Shown here: in pieces, positions 40,496 through 50,824 of the stretch | Position numbering within the stretch: position 1 is the stretch's first letter | Layout: each line of letters opens with the position of its first letter | Assembly (NCBI RefSeq): GCF_014200725.1 | Contig: NZ_JACHCL010000005.1 | Span: 186,001-250,000 of the forward strand | Reading direction: 5' to 3' | From: Janthinobacterium silvisoli | GTDB lineage: Bacteria > Pseudomonadota > Gammaproteobacteria > Burkholderiales > Burkholderiaceae_D | DNA: 64,000 nt | Program-made: the position numbers and the translations under genes | The notes under the pieces: generated by a model | The model's database searches: none | Seen by the model: the letters and a program-made list of their open reading frames with translations, nothing else | What the model was told of the DNA's origin: nothing

Positions 40496-41218
40496 TCACA
40501 GGTTTTTCTTGGCCAGCTTGCCCGGTTCTACGCCCAGCTGTTTCAGCTTGCGGTACAAATGGGTACGCTCCAGGCCCGTTTTTTCCGCCACGCGCGTCAT
40601 GCTGCCGCCTTCACGGCCCAGATGGTGCTCGAAATACATGCGCTCGAAGGCGTCACGCGCTTCACGCAAGGGCAGGTCAAACGACAGATTATAGCCATGG
40701 CCTTCTGCGGCCACCGGCGCTGCGATGCCAGGACGCACCATCATTTGCTGTGGCGCACTGCCGCCAAAACTGGGCGCTGGGTGGTGGCTGCTTTCCTCGA
40801 CCGGCGCCGGTATGGCGGGACGTGGCGCAACGCTCGGGGCACGGACGGTTTCCTGGGCCCGCGTCAAGCCTTGCTGGACTGCTTTCAGCAGCTTTTGCAG
40901 GGCAATCGGTTTTTCCAGGAAGTTGAGCGCACCGATGCGTGTCGCTTCGACGGCGGTATCGATGGTGGCATGGCCCGACATCATGATCACGGGCATGGTC
41001 AGCAAGCCATCGCGCTGCCACTCCTTGAGCAAGGTGACGCCATCGGTATCGGGCATCCAGATGTCCAGCAACACCAGGTCGGGTGCACCGGCCGCACGGG
41101 CCTCGCGCGCCTGCTGCGCATTCTCGGCCAGCTGGATCGCATGTCCTTCGTCGCCCAGTATCTCCGAGAGCAACTCACGGATACCCATTTCATCATCCAC
41201 TACGAGTATGTTTGCCAT
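40496..41218 (-). CDS. NtrX-like response regulator without AAA+ domain (receiver-Fis)
   Basis: The 240-residue protein has a receiver domain with phospho-acceptor Asp52 in LLDIWMPD and Lys103 in FLEKP. A proline-rich linker of about 65 residues and a C-terminal Fis-type helix-turn-helix (TRVAEKTGLERTHLYRKLKQLG) follow. The sigma-54-activating AAA+ domain of NtrX is absent, as in PrrA/RegA-type regulators. It follows the sensor kinase by 113 bases. The ATG at 41218 places the receiver start correctly. Confidence 0.9.
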   Translation of the reverse strand: MANILVVDDEMGIRELLSEILGDEGHAIQLAENAQQAREARAAGAPDLVLLDIWMPDTDGVTLLKEWQRDGLLTMPVIMMSGHATIDTAVEATRIGALNFLEKPIALQKLLKAVQQGLTRAQETVRAPSVAPRPAIPAPVEESSHHPAPSFGGSAPQQMMVRPGIAAPVAAEGHGYNLSFDLPLREARDAFERMYFEHHLGREGGSMTRVAEKTGLERTHLYRKLKQLGVEPGKLAKKNL

Positions 41219-41331
41219 TCGTGTATTGCCTTCCTCATTTCGCCGCCCCCCGCACACAACAGGCGCACGGCGGACAGCTATGATTTTATTAGTGTTTTAA
41301 ATACTAAACCAGACTTCCCGTACAGCAAATG

Positions 41332-43605
41332 CTAGGCCGGGGTGTCGGGAGCTAACTTTAACAGCAAAATGACCACGGAAGCGCCATTGCCGTCCTCGCG
41401 ATTCTCGATATCGATGCGCCCCCCATGCTCATCGATGATTTTTTTCACCATCGCCAGGCCCAGACCCGTGCCACGCGCCTTCGACGTGACGTAAGGCTCG
41501 AAGGCGCGCGCCAGGATCTTCGGCGCAAAACCCAGTCCATTGTCGGTGATTGCCAGGCGCACGGCGATATTGACGCCGCCGTCCGCACTGCGATAATGAA
41601 TTGCTTCCGTCCTCACGTCAATGCGGGGATGTGGGGAGTGCGGTGGCAACTCCGCCATGGCGTCCTGTGCATTCTGCAGCAAATTGTGGATTACCTGGCG
41701 CAATTGCGTGGGATCGCCCATCACCAGCGGCAGATTCGGCGCCAGTTGCGGGTGGATGATATCGCCATCATCGCCACGCAAATACAGGTTCAGGATTTCT
41801 TCGATCAATTCATTCAAGTGCAGCGGCGCCAGTACGGCAGGCGGCGTGCGCGCATAGTCGCGGAAATCGTCGACCATGCGCTTCATCGCATCGACCTGCT
41901 TGACGATGGTGCTGGTGGCGCGGCCCAGCAAATCGGCATCGGGCTGCTCCAGCTTGCCTTCCAGTTTCATCTGCAGGCGCTCGGCCGACAGCTGGATCGG
42001 CGTCAGCGGATTCTTGATTTCATGCGCCAGGCGGCGCGCCACCTCGCCCCAGGCGATCGAACGCTGGGCGGAAATCACGTCCGAAATATCATCAAAGACG
42101 ACGATATAGCCGCTACCCGATTCCAGCGGCAAACGCGAACCGCGCGCCAGCAGGGTGATATCGTGCTCATCGGTGGTGCTGCCCATGCGGCGCGGAATTT
42201 CAATCTGCTGCTGCCAGTGCAGGCGCTGCAAATTGCGGCCCGAGGCCGATTGCGCGCTCTGCGCCGTGAAGGCGTTAATGATGGCTTCGCCAAACACTTC
42301 CATTCCAGCAATACTTGCCAGTGGCAAGCCCACCATGCTGATGCCCGAATGCTGCAAGATGCGCTCGACCGACTCATTGCAGGTCACCAGTTTGAAGTCG
42401 CCATCGAGCACCATCACACCTGCCGACATATTGGCCAGCACCGATTCCAGGTGGGCCTTGGCATTTTGCAGCGCGGCGCGGTTGCTTTCGACCGAGGTGC
42501 GGGCATCGAGCAACTGGCGCGTCATGATGTTGAACGACTGCGTCAGGGTGCCCAGTTCATCCTTGGTGGCGACGATGGGGCGCGGCGACAGATCGCCTTC
42601 GGCCACGGCGCGCGTGCCTTCGGCCAGCAGCAGCAAAGGCTGGGCCAGCTTGCCGGCGATCAGGAAGGCACTGCCGATGGCGCCAAAAATAGCCAGCAGC
42701 AAGGTCAGGGTGAGGATTTCGATATACATCTTGCGCAGTCCCACGCGCGCGACGAACCGTTCCTTGTATTCGCTGTAGGCGGCGCGCAGCATTTCGCCGT
42801 TCGTGGCCAGCTTGGGCGGCACCGATTGCAACAATTGCAGATAACGCGGCGATACGGATGGCCCCGGCACAGCCACCAGCACGCGCAGGCGCAGGCTGGC
42901 GGCCGCATCCATGGCTGTCGGCGGCGGCCGCGTGGGGCCAGGTTCCATGCTTTCATCATGCAATTCCAGGCCGCCCTCGGCGGACGCATAGCCAGCCGGC
43001 AAGGCTGCCTGCGCCAGCATGGCCGGCGTCGGCAAGTCCGCCTCGCTGTGCGGGCCAGCGCTGGCCATCAGCACGCCATCGCCGCTGACCAGCATGACAT
43101 TTTGCATGCCCTCTTCGCGTAGCAGGCTGGTCAGCACAACAGGCACGGCGGCCGGATCGCCCGCCAGTTCCTCGACCACCTTGTGGCCGCGCTTGTCCAG
43201 TTCCACCAGCGCCGTATCGAGCGCCTCGCGTCCCAGTTCCACGCCAGAAAACAAGGCCGACTCAATCTTGACGTTGAACCATGATTCGATCGAATGGGAA
43301 ACGAATTGCACCGACACGAAGAAAATCACCAGGCCGGGCAAGATGCCGACGATGGCGAACAGCATCACCAGGCGCGCCATCAGCTTGGAGCCGAACTTGC
43401 CGCTCTTGTAGCGGGCATACAAACGGCCCAGCGAAATGCCGACCAGGGTCAGCAACGACACAGCCACCGCCGCGTTCAAGCCCAGCAGCCAGGAATAATA
43501 ACGGTCAAAGAAGCCGGAATTGTCCGAGGCGGACGCCAGCAGGAAGAGCAGGATACTGACAATGCCGCCGCCCACCACCAGCAGATAGCGCAATGCTTGT
43601 GTCAC
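41332..43605 (-). CDS. NtrY-like membrane sensor histidine kinase
   Basis: The 757-residue kinase has N-terminal membrane segments with a large extracytoplasmic region (about 115-295), a HAMP domain, a PAS domain and the kinase core. The phosphorylated histidine is His528 in RRLAHEIKNP, and the ATP-binding glycine box reads GTGLGLAMV. It belongs to the NtrY group and presumably pairs with the receiver-Fis regulator downstream. The start codon is GTG, overlapping the DUF4390 stop as TAGTG, so translation is coupled. Confidence 0.92.
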   Translation of the reverse strand: MTQALRYLLVVGGGIVSILLFLLASASDNSGFFDRYYSWLLGLNAAVAVSLLTLVGISLGRLYARYKSGKFGSKLMARLVMLFAIVGILPGLVIFFVSVQFVSHSIESWFNVKIESALFSGVELGREALDTALVELDKRGHKVVEELAGDPAAVPVVLTSLLREEGMQNVMLVSGDGVLMASAGPHSEADLPTPAMLAQAALPAGYASAEGGLELHDESMEPGPTRPPPTAMDAAASLRLRVLVAVPGPSVSPRYLQLLQSVPPKLATNGEMLRAAYSEYKERFVARVGLRKMYIEILTLTLLLAIFGAIGSAFLIAGKLAQPLLLLAEGTRAVAEGDLSPRPIVATKDELGTLTQSFNIMTRQLLDARTSVESNRAALQNAKAHLESVLANMSAGVMVLDGDFKLVTCNESVERILQHSGISMVGLPLASIAGMEVFGEAIINAFTAQSAQSASGRNLQRLHWQQQIEIPRRMGSTTDEHDITLLARGSRLPLESGSGYIVVFDDISDVISAQRSIAWGEVARRLAHEIKNPLTPIQLSAERLQMKLEGKLEQPDADLLGRATSTIVKQVDAMKRMVDDFRDYARTPPAVLAPLHLNELIEEILNLYLRGDDGDIIHPQLAPNLPLVMGDPTQLRQVIHNLLQNAQDAMAELPPHSPHPRIDVRTEAIHYRSADGGVNIAVRLAITDNGLGFAPKILARAFEPYVTSKARGTGLGLAMVKKIIDEHGGRIDIENREDGNGASVVILLLKLAPDTPA

Positions 43606-44165
43606 TACTCCGCCGTATACAAGAAGGTTTTTTTATTCGACGCCAGACGCCAGTCGCTATTATTGAAGGCGTTGACCTGGATCGGCTTGGGCAGGTAGTC
43701 ACGGTCCATGCCCATGCGCAAAGTGACGTTATACGTCTGCCCCGGCTTCAGCGCACCGCGCGGCGCCACCAGCCAGCGGCTGGGCCGCCGGATCAGGAAT
43801 AGCGCATCATCGAGACTGGGGAAGCTTTGCTGCAAGCCGCCGATGGAGACGTGGTATTGCCGGGTCAGCACGTTATACGACAGCCGGCTGGTCTGGCGCG
43901 CCACGATGGCTTTTTCATCGAACCAGTACCAGCGGGGCCGGGTCAGCTCGATTTCCGTGGTGAAAAACAGCGGCACACCATGCTGCACGGCGTCATCCAG
44001 ATCGTGATTCAGATCAAAGGAATAGGCGGCAGCCAGCTTGTAACCATCTTCACCGGACTCGATATAGGCGCGCGTGATCTCAACCACATCCGCGGCATGC
44101 GCACGTGGCATCAGACATGCCAGCATCAGCAGCAAGGCCAGGAGTCGGAAGAGTCGTTTTGTCAC
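43605..44165 (-). CDS. DUF4390 exported protein
   Basis: The protein has a signal peptide (TKRLFRLLALLLMLACLMPRAHA) and a DUF4390 body of about 160 residues. It is commonly found between rsmB and ntrY in betaproteobacteria, and its function is unknown. The start is uncertain. A GTG at 44165 gives a compact signal peptide. An ATG at 44219 overlaps the rsmB stop and would add 18 residues including three acidic ones; neither has a good ribosome binding site. Confidence 0.83.
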   Translation of the reverse strand: MTKRLFRLLALLLMLACLMPRAHAADVVEITRAYIESGEDGYKLAAAYSFDLNHDLDDAVQHGVPLFFTTEIELTRPRWYWFDEKAIVARQTSRLSYNVLTRQYHVSIGGLQQSFPSLDDALFLIRRPSRWLVAPRGALKPGQTYNVTLRMGMDRDYLPKPIQVNAFNNSDWRLASNKKTFLYTAE

Positions 44166-44208
44166 AAGTGTGCCGGTGTAGTCCGTAGGAAAAAAATCGA
44201 CGTATCGT

Positions 44209-45627
44209 TCAAGCCGCATTTTTTTGGAATAGCGCATAGAACAAACCGTCATGGTCCTGTTCCGCGCTGCCGGTGGGCAAGAGCTGGCCAGGGGCTGTCA
44301 AACGGGTCGCATTATTACGTACCGCAAAGGCCGCCGCTTGCGCTTCGGACTCTTGCGGCCACAAAGAGCAAGTCACGAACAGCAATTTACCATCGGGGCG
44401 CAGCATCTGCCACAGGTTGTCCAGGATTTTCGATGAAAGTGTTGCAAGTTGGAACGCGTCACCCTTGCGGCGCAGCCAACGGATATCGGGATGGCGGCGC
44501 ACGATACCGGACGCGGTGCACGGTACGTCGGCTAGAATGCGGTCGTATTGCTGGCCATCCCACCACGCGTTTGATTGCGCATCCTGCGCCTTCAAGGTCG
44601 CAGTCAAGCCCAGCCGTTCAAGGTTTTCGGCGATGCGCGGCAAGCGCTTGGCGTCCGCGTCGATGGCGGTCACTTGCACGTCAGCCATCTCCAGGATATG
44701 GCAAGTCTTGCCGCCCGGCGCCGCGCAGGCGTCCAGCACGCGCATGCCATCTTGCAAGTCCAGCAAGGGAGCAGCCAGTTGCGCGCCGGCATCCTGCACC
44801 GACACATGGCCTTGCTCAAAGCCGGGGATCAGGTGCACGCCGATCGGTTTTTCCAGGCGCACGGCAAACGGCCCCACCTGGCGCGCCGCGATGCCGGCCT
44901 CAGCCAGCACGGCCAGATACGCTTCCACCGTGCTCTTGCGGCGGTTCACACGTAAGGTCAGTGGTGGCGCAGCATTGCCTGCGGTCAAAATTGCTTGCCA
45001 ATCGCGTGGGTACGCCAGGCGCAAGGAATCGATCCACCACTGCGGATAGTTCCATTGTGCCAACGGTTGCTGCAAGGCTGCTTCCAGCAAGGACTTGCGT
45101 TCACGCAAGAAACGACGCAGCACCGCATTGACCATACCCTTGGCGTGCGCCAGGTCCGGATGCGACGTGGCCACCGTGACGGCCTGGTCCACCACCGTGA
45201 ATTCTTCATACGGCTGCTCGCCCGGCTCGGGCGACATCAAGGACAGTGCACAGCACAGCAACGCGGCCAGCATCGGCGGCTCAGGCGCCTTGGACGTCAT
45301 CAAGCCGACCAGCGTTTCGCTGCGGCCCAGCTGACGCATGGTACGGTAGGAAATATCCTGGATCGCGCCGCGCGCCTGCGGGCTGGCGTTCGATTGCGTA
45401 AACACCTTGGCCAGCGCTTGCGGCAAGGCGGTGCCGGTGCGCACTTGCGCCACCGCATTGGCGGCGCCCAGCAGGCAAAATGCCAGCGAATCGGCGCGCA
45501 GATCAGGCTGGAAGCCAGGCTGCAAGACGGGTTTCAAATCGGGATGGTAGCTGGGGCGCAATTTCGGCGCCGTCGCCGGGCCTGGCGCCGGCTTGGTTTT
45601 CAGTTTCAGCGTGGGGCGCTTGATCAT
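44209..45627 (-). CDS. rsmB: 16S rRNA (cytosine-5)-methyltransferase B
   Basis: RsmB methylates C967 of 16S rRNA using S-adenosylmethionine. The 472-residue protein has the NusB-like N-terminal domain and the methyltransferase with its two catalytic cysteine motifs, DVPCTASG and VTCSLWPQE. A proline/lysine-rich extension of about 45 residues precedes the NusB-like part. The ATG at 45627 was preferred over one 12 codons upstream. It heads the rsmB-DUF4390-kinase-regulator run. Confidence 0.93.
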   Translation of the reverse strand: MIKRPTLKLKTKPAPGPATAPKLRPSYHPDLKPVLQPGFQPDLRADSLAFCLLGAANAVAQVRTGTALPQALAKVFTQSNASPQARGAIQDISYRTMRQLGRSETLVGLMTSKAPEPPMLAALLCCALSLMSPEPGEQPYEEFTVVDQAVTVATSHPDLAHAKGMVNAVLRRFLRERKSLLEAALQQPLAQWNYPQWWIDSLRLAYPRDWQAILTAGNAAPPLTLRVNRRKSTVEAYLAVLAEAGIAARQVGPFAVRLEKPIGVHLIPGFEQGHVSVQDAGAQLAAPLLDLQDGMRVLDACAAPGGKTCHILEMADVQVTAIDADAKRLPRIAENLERLGLTATLKAQDAQSNAWWDGQQYDRILADVPCTASGIVRRHPDIRWLRRKGDAFQLATLSSKILDNLWQMLRPDGKLLFVTCSLWPQESEAQAAAFAVRNNATRLTAPGQLLPTGSAEQDHDGLFYALFQKNAA

Positions 45628-46059
45628 AGAGTATCCGGTGTGGCTACGCGCGGCGGGCAGCATGGTGGCACTCGCGGCCGCGCGTCATCAATAAAGGGTC
45701 GATTGTAGCGTTTGTGGCGCGCTCTGAACCAGACGATTGCAGCGATCCGGGTAATTTGCGGCAAAAAACTGCATATATACAAGCAGAACAACAAGCGATG
45801 ATGTTTTCTCGCATCGCTGTCAAATAGAAAAAATGCCAAACAAGCAATGTCGATGCCAGCATGCCGCTCTGATAAGATAGTGAAAAACACCAGCACACGG
45901 GCGCCATGCGCTTGCGTATTGTTCCTGACAGCAAACCAGTATAATTAAGCTGTCCGGGCGGCGGCGCATGCCAGCCGTCCGTTTGCTTTTGTTGCACCTT
46001 GTTGCTACATCCTTATTCATTCTATTCATTCTTAACGCGGTTCCGCCGCCATCCTGCTC
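45628..46059. other. divergent intergenic region between rsmB and argS
   Basis: A -10-like TATAAT (45940-45945) points towards argS, with a poor TATTGT (45917-45922) at 17 bases as its -35. This would leave an argS leader of about 105 bases. Nothing convincing was found for rsmB. No RNA gene or credible ORF is visible. Confidence 0.45.
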
Positions 46060-47769
46060 ATGCTCGCCCAACAGAAACAAGAAATCATCGCCCTGTTCCA
46101 GGCCGCCCTCGCTCCCGTCCTGGCCGGCACCTCGCTGACGCCAATCGTGGTGCTCGAGCGACCCCGCGATGCATCGCATGGCGACGCCGCCTGCAATATC
46201 GCCATGCAACTGGCCAAGCAGCTGAAACAGAATCCGCGCGAACTGGCACAAACCATCGTCAACGCCGTGCTGGCCAATCCGGCCGGCAAAGGCTTGATCG
46301 AAGCGGTGGAAATCGCCGGTCCCGGCTTCATCAACGTGCGCGTCTGCGCCGCCGCCAAGCAAGCCGTGGTCAAGACCATTTTGGCTGAAGGCGATCGCTA
46401 TGGCCGCAGCACGGCAGGCGCAGGCAAGCAAGTCATCCTGGAATTCGTCTCGGCCAATCCAACCGGACCGCTGCATGTGGGCCACGGCCGCCAGGCAGCC
46501 CTGGGCGACGCGCTGTCGTCGCTGTTCGACGCGCAAGGCTATCAAGTGACGCGCGAGTTTTACTATAACGACGCCGGCGTGCAGATCCAGACCCTGGCCA
46601 ATTCCGTGCAGGCGCGCGCGCGCGGCTTCAAGCCCGGCGACGCCGAATGGCCAGAGTCAGCCTACAACGGCGACTACATCGCCGAGATCGCCGAAGACTT
46701 CAAGGCCGGCAAGACCGTATCGGCCAGCGATGGCTTGCCCGCCACGGCCAATGGCAACGTGGACGATATCGATTCGATCCGCCCGTTCGCCGTCACTTAC
46801 CTGCGCAACGAACAGGACATCGACCTGCAGGCCTTCGGCGTGAAGTTCGACAATTACTACCTGGAGTCTTCGCTGTACGCCGATGGCAAGGTCAACGCCG
46901 CCGTGGAAAACCTGGTCAAGGCCGGCCACACCTACGAGCAGGATGGCGCGCTGTGGCTGCGCACCACCGACTATGGCGACGACAAGGACCGCGTGATGCG
47001 CAAGACCGACGGCGGCTACACCTATTTCGTGCCGGACGTGGCTTACCACCTGGTGAAATGGCAGCGCGGCTACCACCAGGCCATCAACATCCAGGGCAGC
47101 GACCACCACGGCACCATCGCCCGCGTGCGCGCCGGCCTGCAAGCGCTCGACATGGGCATTCCGCAAGGCTACCCAGACTACGTGCTGCACAAGATGGTCA
47201 CCGTGATGAAAGACGGCGAAGAAGTGAAAATCTCCAAGCGCGCCGGCTCCTACGTCACCGTGCGCGACCTGATCGAATGGTCGGGCGGCGGCGATATCGC
47301 CAAGGGCCGCGACGCAGTGCGCTTCTTCCTGATCTCGCGCAAGGCTGACACCGAATTCGTGTTCGACGTCGACGTGGCCCTGAAAACCACCGATGAAAAC
47401 CCGGTGTATTACGTGCAGTACGCGCATGCGCGCATCTGCCGCATCCTGGAAAACTGGGGCGGCGATGAAAGCACCATTACCGGTGCCGACCTGTCTGCAT
47501 TGACGGCGCCGACCGAAGCGACCTTGCTGGCGACCCTGGCCTCCTACCCGGAAATGCTGGCCCGCGCGCAAAGCGAACTGGGGCCGCACCAGGTGGCGTT
47601 CTACCTGCGCGACCTGGCCGCCAACCTGCACAGCTTCTACTTCGCCGAAAAAGTGCTGGTCGAAGATGAAGCCGTCAAACTGGCCCGCCTGGCGCTAGTG
47701 GTGGCTGCACGCCAGGTGCTGCGCAACGGCCTGGCACTGATCGGCGTATCCGCGCCAACCAAAATGTAA
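46060..47769 (+). CDS. argS: arginyl-tRNA synthetase
   Basis: This class I synthetase charges tRNA(Arg). The 569-residue protein has the HIGH-type motif H139-V-G-H142 within [12 protein letters not shown] and the KMSKS-type motif KISKR (390-394). The N-terminal tRNA-binding domain and the helical C-terminal anticodon domain are present. It starts the argS-SPOR-dsbA-SDR run. Confidence 0.98.
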   Translation: MLAQQKQEIIALFQAALAPVLAGTSLTPIVVLERPRDASHGDAACNIAMQLAKQLKQNPRELAQTIVNAVLANPAGKGLIEAVEIAGPGFINVRVCAAAKQAVVKTILAEGDRYGRSTAGAGKQVILEFVSANPTGPLHVGHGRQAALGDALSSLFDAQGYQVTREFYYNDAGVQIQTLANSVQARARGFKPGDAEWPESAYNGDYIAEIAEDFKAGKTVSASDGLPATANGNVDDIDSIRPFAVTYLRNEQDIDLQAFGVKFDNYYLESSLYADGKVNAAVENLVKAGHTYEQDGALWLRTTDYGDDKDRVMRKTDGGYTYFVPDVAYHLVKWQRGYHQAINIQGSDHHGTIARVRAGLQALDMGIPQGYPDYVLHKMVTVMKDGEEVKISKRAGSYVTVRDLIEWSGGGDIAKGRDAVRFFLISRKADTEFVFDVDVALKTTDENPVYYVQYAHARICRILENWGGDESTITGADLSALTAPTEATLLATLASYPEMLARAQSELGPHQVAFYLRDLAANLHSFYFAEKVLVEDEAVKLARLALVVAARQVLRNGLALIGVSAPTKM

Positions 47770-47789
47770 TCGCGAAAGTCTAACCGCCA

Positions 47790-48521
47790 ATGAACCACGC
47801 CTCTCCTTGTGCTTCCCGTTTTTCTCCTGCCCGTCGCCAGCGGGGCAATACCCTGGTCGGCATCATCATCGGCCTGGTCGTCGGCCTGGGTATCGCCGTG
47901 GTGGTCGCCCTGATGATCACCAAGGGCGCTTCGCCCTTCACCGACAAGTCGGGCGGCAAGGCCGGTAAATCGGCCGAGCCGACAGCTGGTCAGATCGCCG
48001 ACCCGAACAAGCCGATGTACGGCAACAAGGAAGCAGCCAAGGAGGCGGCGCGCGATTTCTCGAAAGAGCCACGCGAACTGTCCACGCCCGGTACGCAGAC
48101 CGCCACGCCAGCCGTTGTGACGCCGGCAGCGCCGGTACCCAAGGCGCCGCCGGCCGATCCGCTGCAGGAACTGATCGGCACACTGAAAGACAAGCCGGCG
48201 CCGAAAACGCCGGCCGCCGCCCCGGCGCAGCAGGCCAAGGCCGATGTGAAGACCGAGTCCAAGGCAGCCGATGCAGCCAGCGACAAATGGATTTATTATC
48301 TGCAGGCTGGCGCCTTCCAGAACATGGCAGACGCCGAAAGCACGCGCGGCAAACTGGCCTTGCTGGGCTTTGAAGCGGCCATCAGCGACCGCAGCACCGA
48401 TAACGGCGTGCTGCACCGCGTACGCATCGGGCCCTTCAACCAGGTCGATGCAATGAACCGCGCGCGCACCAAGCTCTCTGAAAACGGCGTCGATGTCGCC
48501 GTCGTCCGTAACCAAAAATAA
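47790..48521 (+). CDS. SPOR-domain membrane protein, FtsN-like
   Basis: The 243-residue protein has a short cytoplasmic basic stretch, one membrane helix (about 22-44), an Ala/Pro/Lys-rich linker and a C-terminal SPOR domain (about 168-240, YYLQAGAFQN). SPOR domains bind denuded peptidoglycan at the septum. The architecture matches FtsN, and its place after argS and before dsbA is typical of betaproteobacteria. Only weak complementarity to 16S rRNA precedes the ATG. Confidence 0.88.
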   Translation: MNHASPCASRFSPARRQRGNTLVGIIIGLVVGLGIAVVVALMITKGASPFTDKSGGKAGKSAEPTAGQIADPNKPMYGNKEAAKEAARDFSKEPRELSTPGTQTATPAVVTPAAPVPKAPPADPLQELIGTLKDKPAPKTPAAAPAQQAKADVKTESKAADAASDKWIYYLQAGAFQNMADAESTRGKLALLGFEAAISDRSTDNGVLHRVRIGPFNQVDAMNRARTKLSENGVDVAVVRNQK

Positions 48522-48530
48522 GGAATCAGC

Positions 48531-49202
48531 ATGCGTTTTCTGAATAAAGTCTTGCTCGCCGCCGCCCTGTGCAGCGCCGCTCTGGGTGCCCATGCCTCGC
48601 CGGCCGATCCAAAAAACGGCGTCGAGTATGAAACCCTGGCCACGCCACAGCCAACGGATGCGGGCAAGAAGGTCGAAGTCACGGAGTTTTTCGCCTACTA
48701 CTGCCCACATTGCAATGCGCTCGAACCGCAACTGTCGGCATGGGTCAAGAAACAGGGCGACAATATCGTCTTCAAGCGCGTGCACGTGTCGCGCGATGAA
48801 AGCGTCGCGCCGCAACAGCGTTTGTTCTTCACCCTGCAAGCCATGGGCCTGGTCGACAAGCTGCATGCCAAGGTTTTCCAGGCCATGCACGTGGAGCGCA
48901 ACCGCCTGAACACCGATGAAGCCGTGTTCGACTTCATCACCAAGCAGGGTGTCGACCGCCAGAAATTCATCGACACGTACCGCTCGATGGGTATCTCGGG
49001 CCGCATCCGCCATGCCGACTCCATGATGCAGGCCTATAACGTCACCTTCTGGCCGATGATCGCCATCGATGGCCGCTACATCACCTCGCCGTCGCAAGCC
49101 GACCAGGGCAGCAAGACGGCAAAGAATGAAGAGCAGTTGAACACCCAGGCCTTGACCGTGATGGACATCCTGGTGGCGAAAGCCAAAGCGGAAAAGAAAT
49201 AA
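48531..49202 (+). CDS. dsbA: thiol:disulfide interchange protein DsbA
   Basis: The periplasmic oxidase of 223 residues has a signal peptide (cleavage near AHASP) and the active-site motif C58-P-H-C61 in YYCPHCNAL. The cis-Pro loop FWPMI is intact. It begins nine bases after the SPOR gene. DsbA introduces disulphides into exported proteins. Confidence 0.95.
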   Translation: MRFLNKVLLAAALCSAALGAHASPADPKNGVEYETLATPQPTDAGKKVEVTEFFAYYCPHCNALEPQLSAWVKKQGDNIVFKRVHVSRDESVAPQQRLFFTLQAMGLVDKLHAKVFQAMHVERNRLNTDEAVFDFITKQGVDRQKFIDTYRSMGISGRIRHADSMMQAYNVTFWPMIAIDGRYITSPSQADQGSKTAKNEEQLNTQALTVMDILVAKAKAEKK

Positions 49203-49226
49203 GCATGCACACCACCCTGGCGCGCC

Positions 49227-50018
49227 GTGCGTAATAACGTATTTAGCGTATTCATCACCGGCGCGTCGAGCGGACTGGGCGCCGCCCTGGCGCTGCAGTA
49301 CGCGCGCCAGGGCGCCCGGCTGGGCTTGCTGGCCCGCCGTGGCGAAAGCCTGGCCCATCTGATTTCCACCCTGCCCCAGCCTGAACTGCACCGCGCCTAC
49401 GCCGTCGATGTCTGCGACCACCCAGCCCTGAAGCTGGCGGCCGAAGATTTTTTACAAGCGGCTGGCCGCATCGATGTCGTCATCGCCAGCGCCGGCGTAT
49501 CCTACGGCACCCTGAGCGAACACGCGGAAGACCTGGACGCGTTTGCCAAACTGATGGCCATTAACGTCACGGCCACTGTCGCCACCTTCGCACCGTTTAT
49601 CGCGGCCATGAAAGCCCAGGGCAGCGGCCGCCTGGTCGGCATCGCCAGCGTGGCTGGCATTCGTGGATTGCCCGGCGCCGAAGCGTACAGCGCCTCGAAG
49701 GCGGCCGTGATCAGCTACTGCGAATCGCTGCGCCTGGAATTGAAACCGGCCGGCGTCAAGGTGGTCACCATCACGCCCGGCTATATTGATACGCCGATGA
49801 CGCGCCATAACGCCTACCGCATGCCCTTTCTGATGCCGGCTGAAAAATTCGCCGCCCGCGCCGCGCGCGCCATCGCCGACGGCGACAGCTACCGCGTGAT
49901 CCCGTGGCAAATGGGTCTCGTCGCCAAGCTGCTGCGCGCGCTGCCCAATACCCTCTATGACCTGGCCTTCGCCAATGCGCCGCACAAAGCGCGCAAGCCG
50001 CCAGGCGCAAGCAAGTAA
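49227..50018 (+). CDS. short-chain dehydrogenase/reductase
   Basis: The 263-residue SDR has the NAD(P)-binding TGASSGLG motif near its start and the catalytic Ser-Tyr-Lys set (SVAG, then YSASK). The only in-frame start is GTG at 49227, without a clear ribosome binding site. It lies 24 bases after dsbA. Its substrate cannot be assigned; a fatty-acyl or steroid-like reductase is possible. Confidence 0.88.
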   Translation: MRNNVFSVFITGASSGLGAALALQYARQGARLGLLARRGESLAHLISTLPQPELHRAYAVDVCDHPALKLAAEDFLQAAGRIDVVIASAGVSYGTLSEHAEDLDAFAKLMAINVTATVATFAPFIAAMKAQGSGRLVGIASVAGIRGLPGAEAYSASKAAVISYCESLRLELKPAGVKVVTITPGYIDTPMTRHNAYRMPFLMPAEKFAARAARAIADGDSYRVIPWQMGLVAKLLRALPNTLYDLAFANAPHKARKPPGASK

Positions 50019-50029
50019 TACCTGACACC

Positions 50030-50821
50030 ATGACCAAGCATACTGACCTGACCAGCGCAGCCATTCGCGCGCATTGTGCCACGGGCGCCTCCCACGTGGC
50101 CATCGAAATAGTCGATGAAACCGGCTCCACCAATGCCGACCTGCTGGCCCGTTGCGCAAGCCTGCCTGGCCCTACCCTGCGCATCGCCGGCCAGCAAACG
50201 GCTGGCCGTGGCCGCGCAGGCCGCCCATGGCTGTCGCAGCCCGACGCCACCCTGATGTTTTCGCTGGCCTGGCGCTTCAAGGGACCGCTGCACCAGCTGG
50301 TTGGCTTGCCGCTGGCCGTCGGCGTGGCACTGGCCGAAACCATGTGTGCACTGGGCGTACCGGTGCAATTGAAATGGCCGAATGATCTGATGAAGGATGG
50401 CAGCAAGCTGGCCGGCATCCTGGTCGAATCGCAGCAGACGCCCGATGGCGTGTGGGCGGTGATCGGCTGCGGCATCAACCTATTGATGCCCGACGCGCTG
50501 GAACAGCAGATCGGGCGCAGCGTATCGGCCGTGCCGTGGCTGGCGCAGATGGAGCGCAACACCCTGGTGGCAGCCCTGCTCAGCCGCCTGGCGGGCGTGC
50601 TGGCCGAATTCGACGACACCGGCTTCGCGCCATTTACGGAACGCTGGAACGCCCTGCACGCGTGGCAGGGGCAGCATGTGAAAATACTCGATAATGGCCA
50701 GCTGCTGCAGCAAGGCATCGCCAGCGGGGTCGACCATCTGGGCCGCTTGCTGCTGCGTACCGACGCGGGTTTAACCGAGATCATGTCCGGCGATATCTCG
50801 CTGCGCCTGGGCCAGGAGTAA
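50030..50821 (+). CDS. birA: biotin--[acetyl-CoA carboxylase] ligase, catalytic type
   Basis: The 263-residue protein attaches biotin to carboxylases. It has the biotinyl-AMP binding loop GRGRAGRPW and the conserved KWPNDL motif. The N-terminal DNA-binding domain of E. coli BirA is absent, so this form probably does not repress biotin genes. The coaX gene follows after three bases. Confidence 0.94.
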   Translation: MTKHTDLTSAAIRAHCATGASHVAIEIVDETGSTNADLLARCASLPGPTLRIAGQQTAGRGRAGRPWLSQPDATLMFSLAWRFKGPLHQLVGLPLAVGVALAETMCALGVPVQLKWPNDLMKDGSKLAGILVESQQTPDGVWAVIGCGINLLMPDALEQQIGRSVSAVPWLAQMERNTLVAALLSRLAGVLAEFDDTGFAPFTERWNALHAWQGQHVKILDNGQLLQQGIASGVDHLGRLLLRTDAGLTEIMSGDISLRLGQE

Positions 50822-50824
50822 GCC

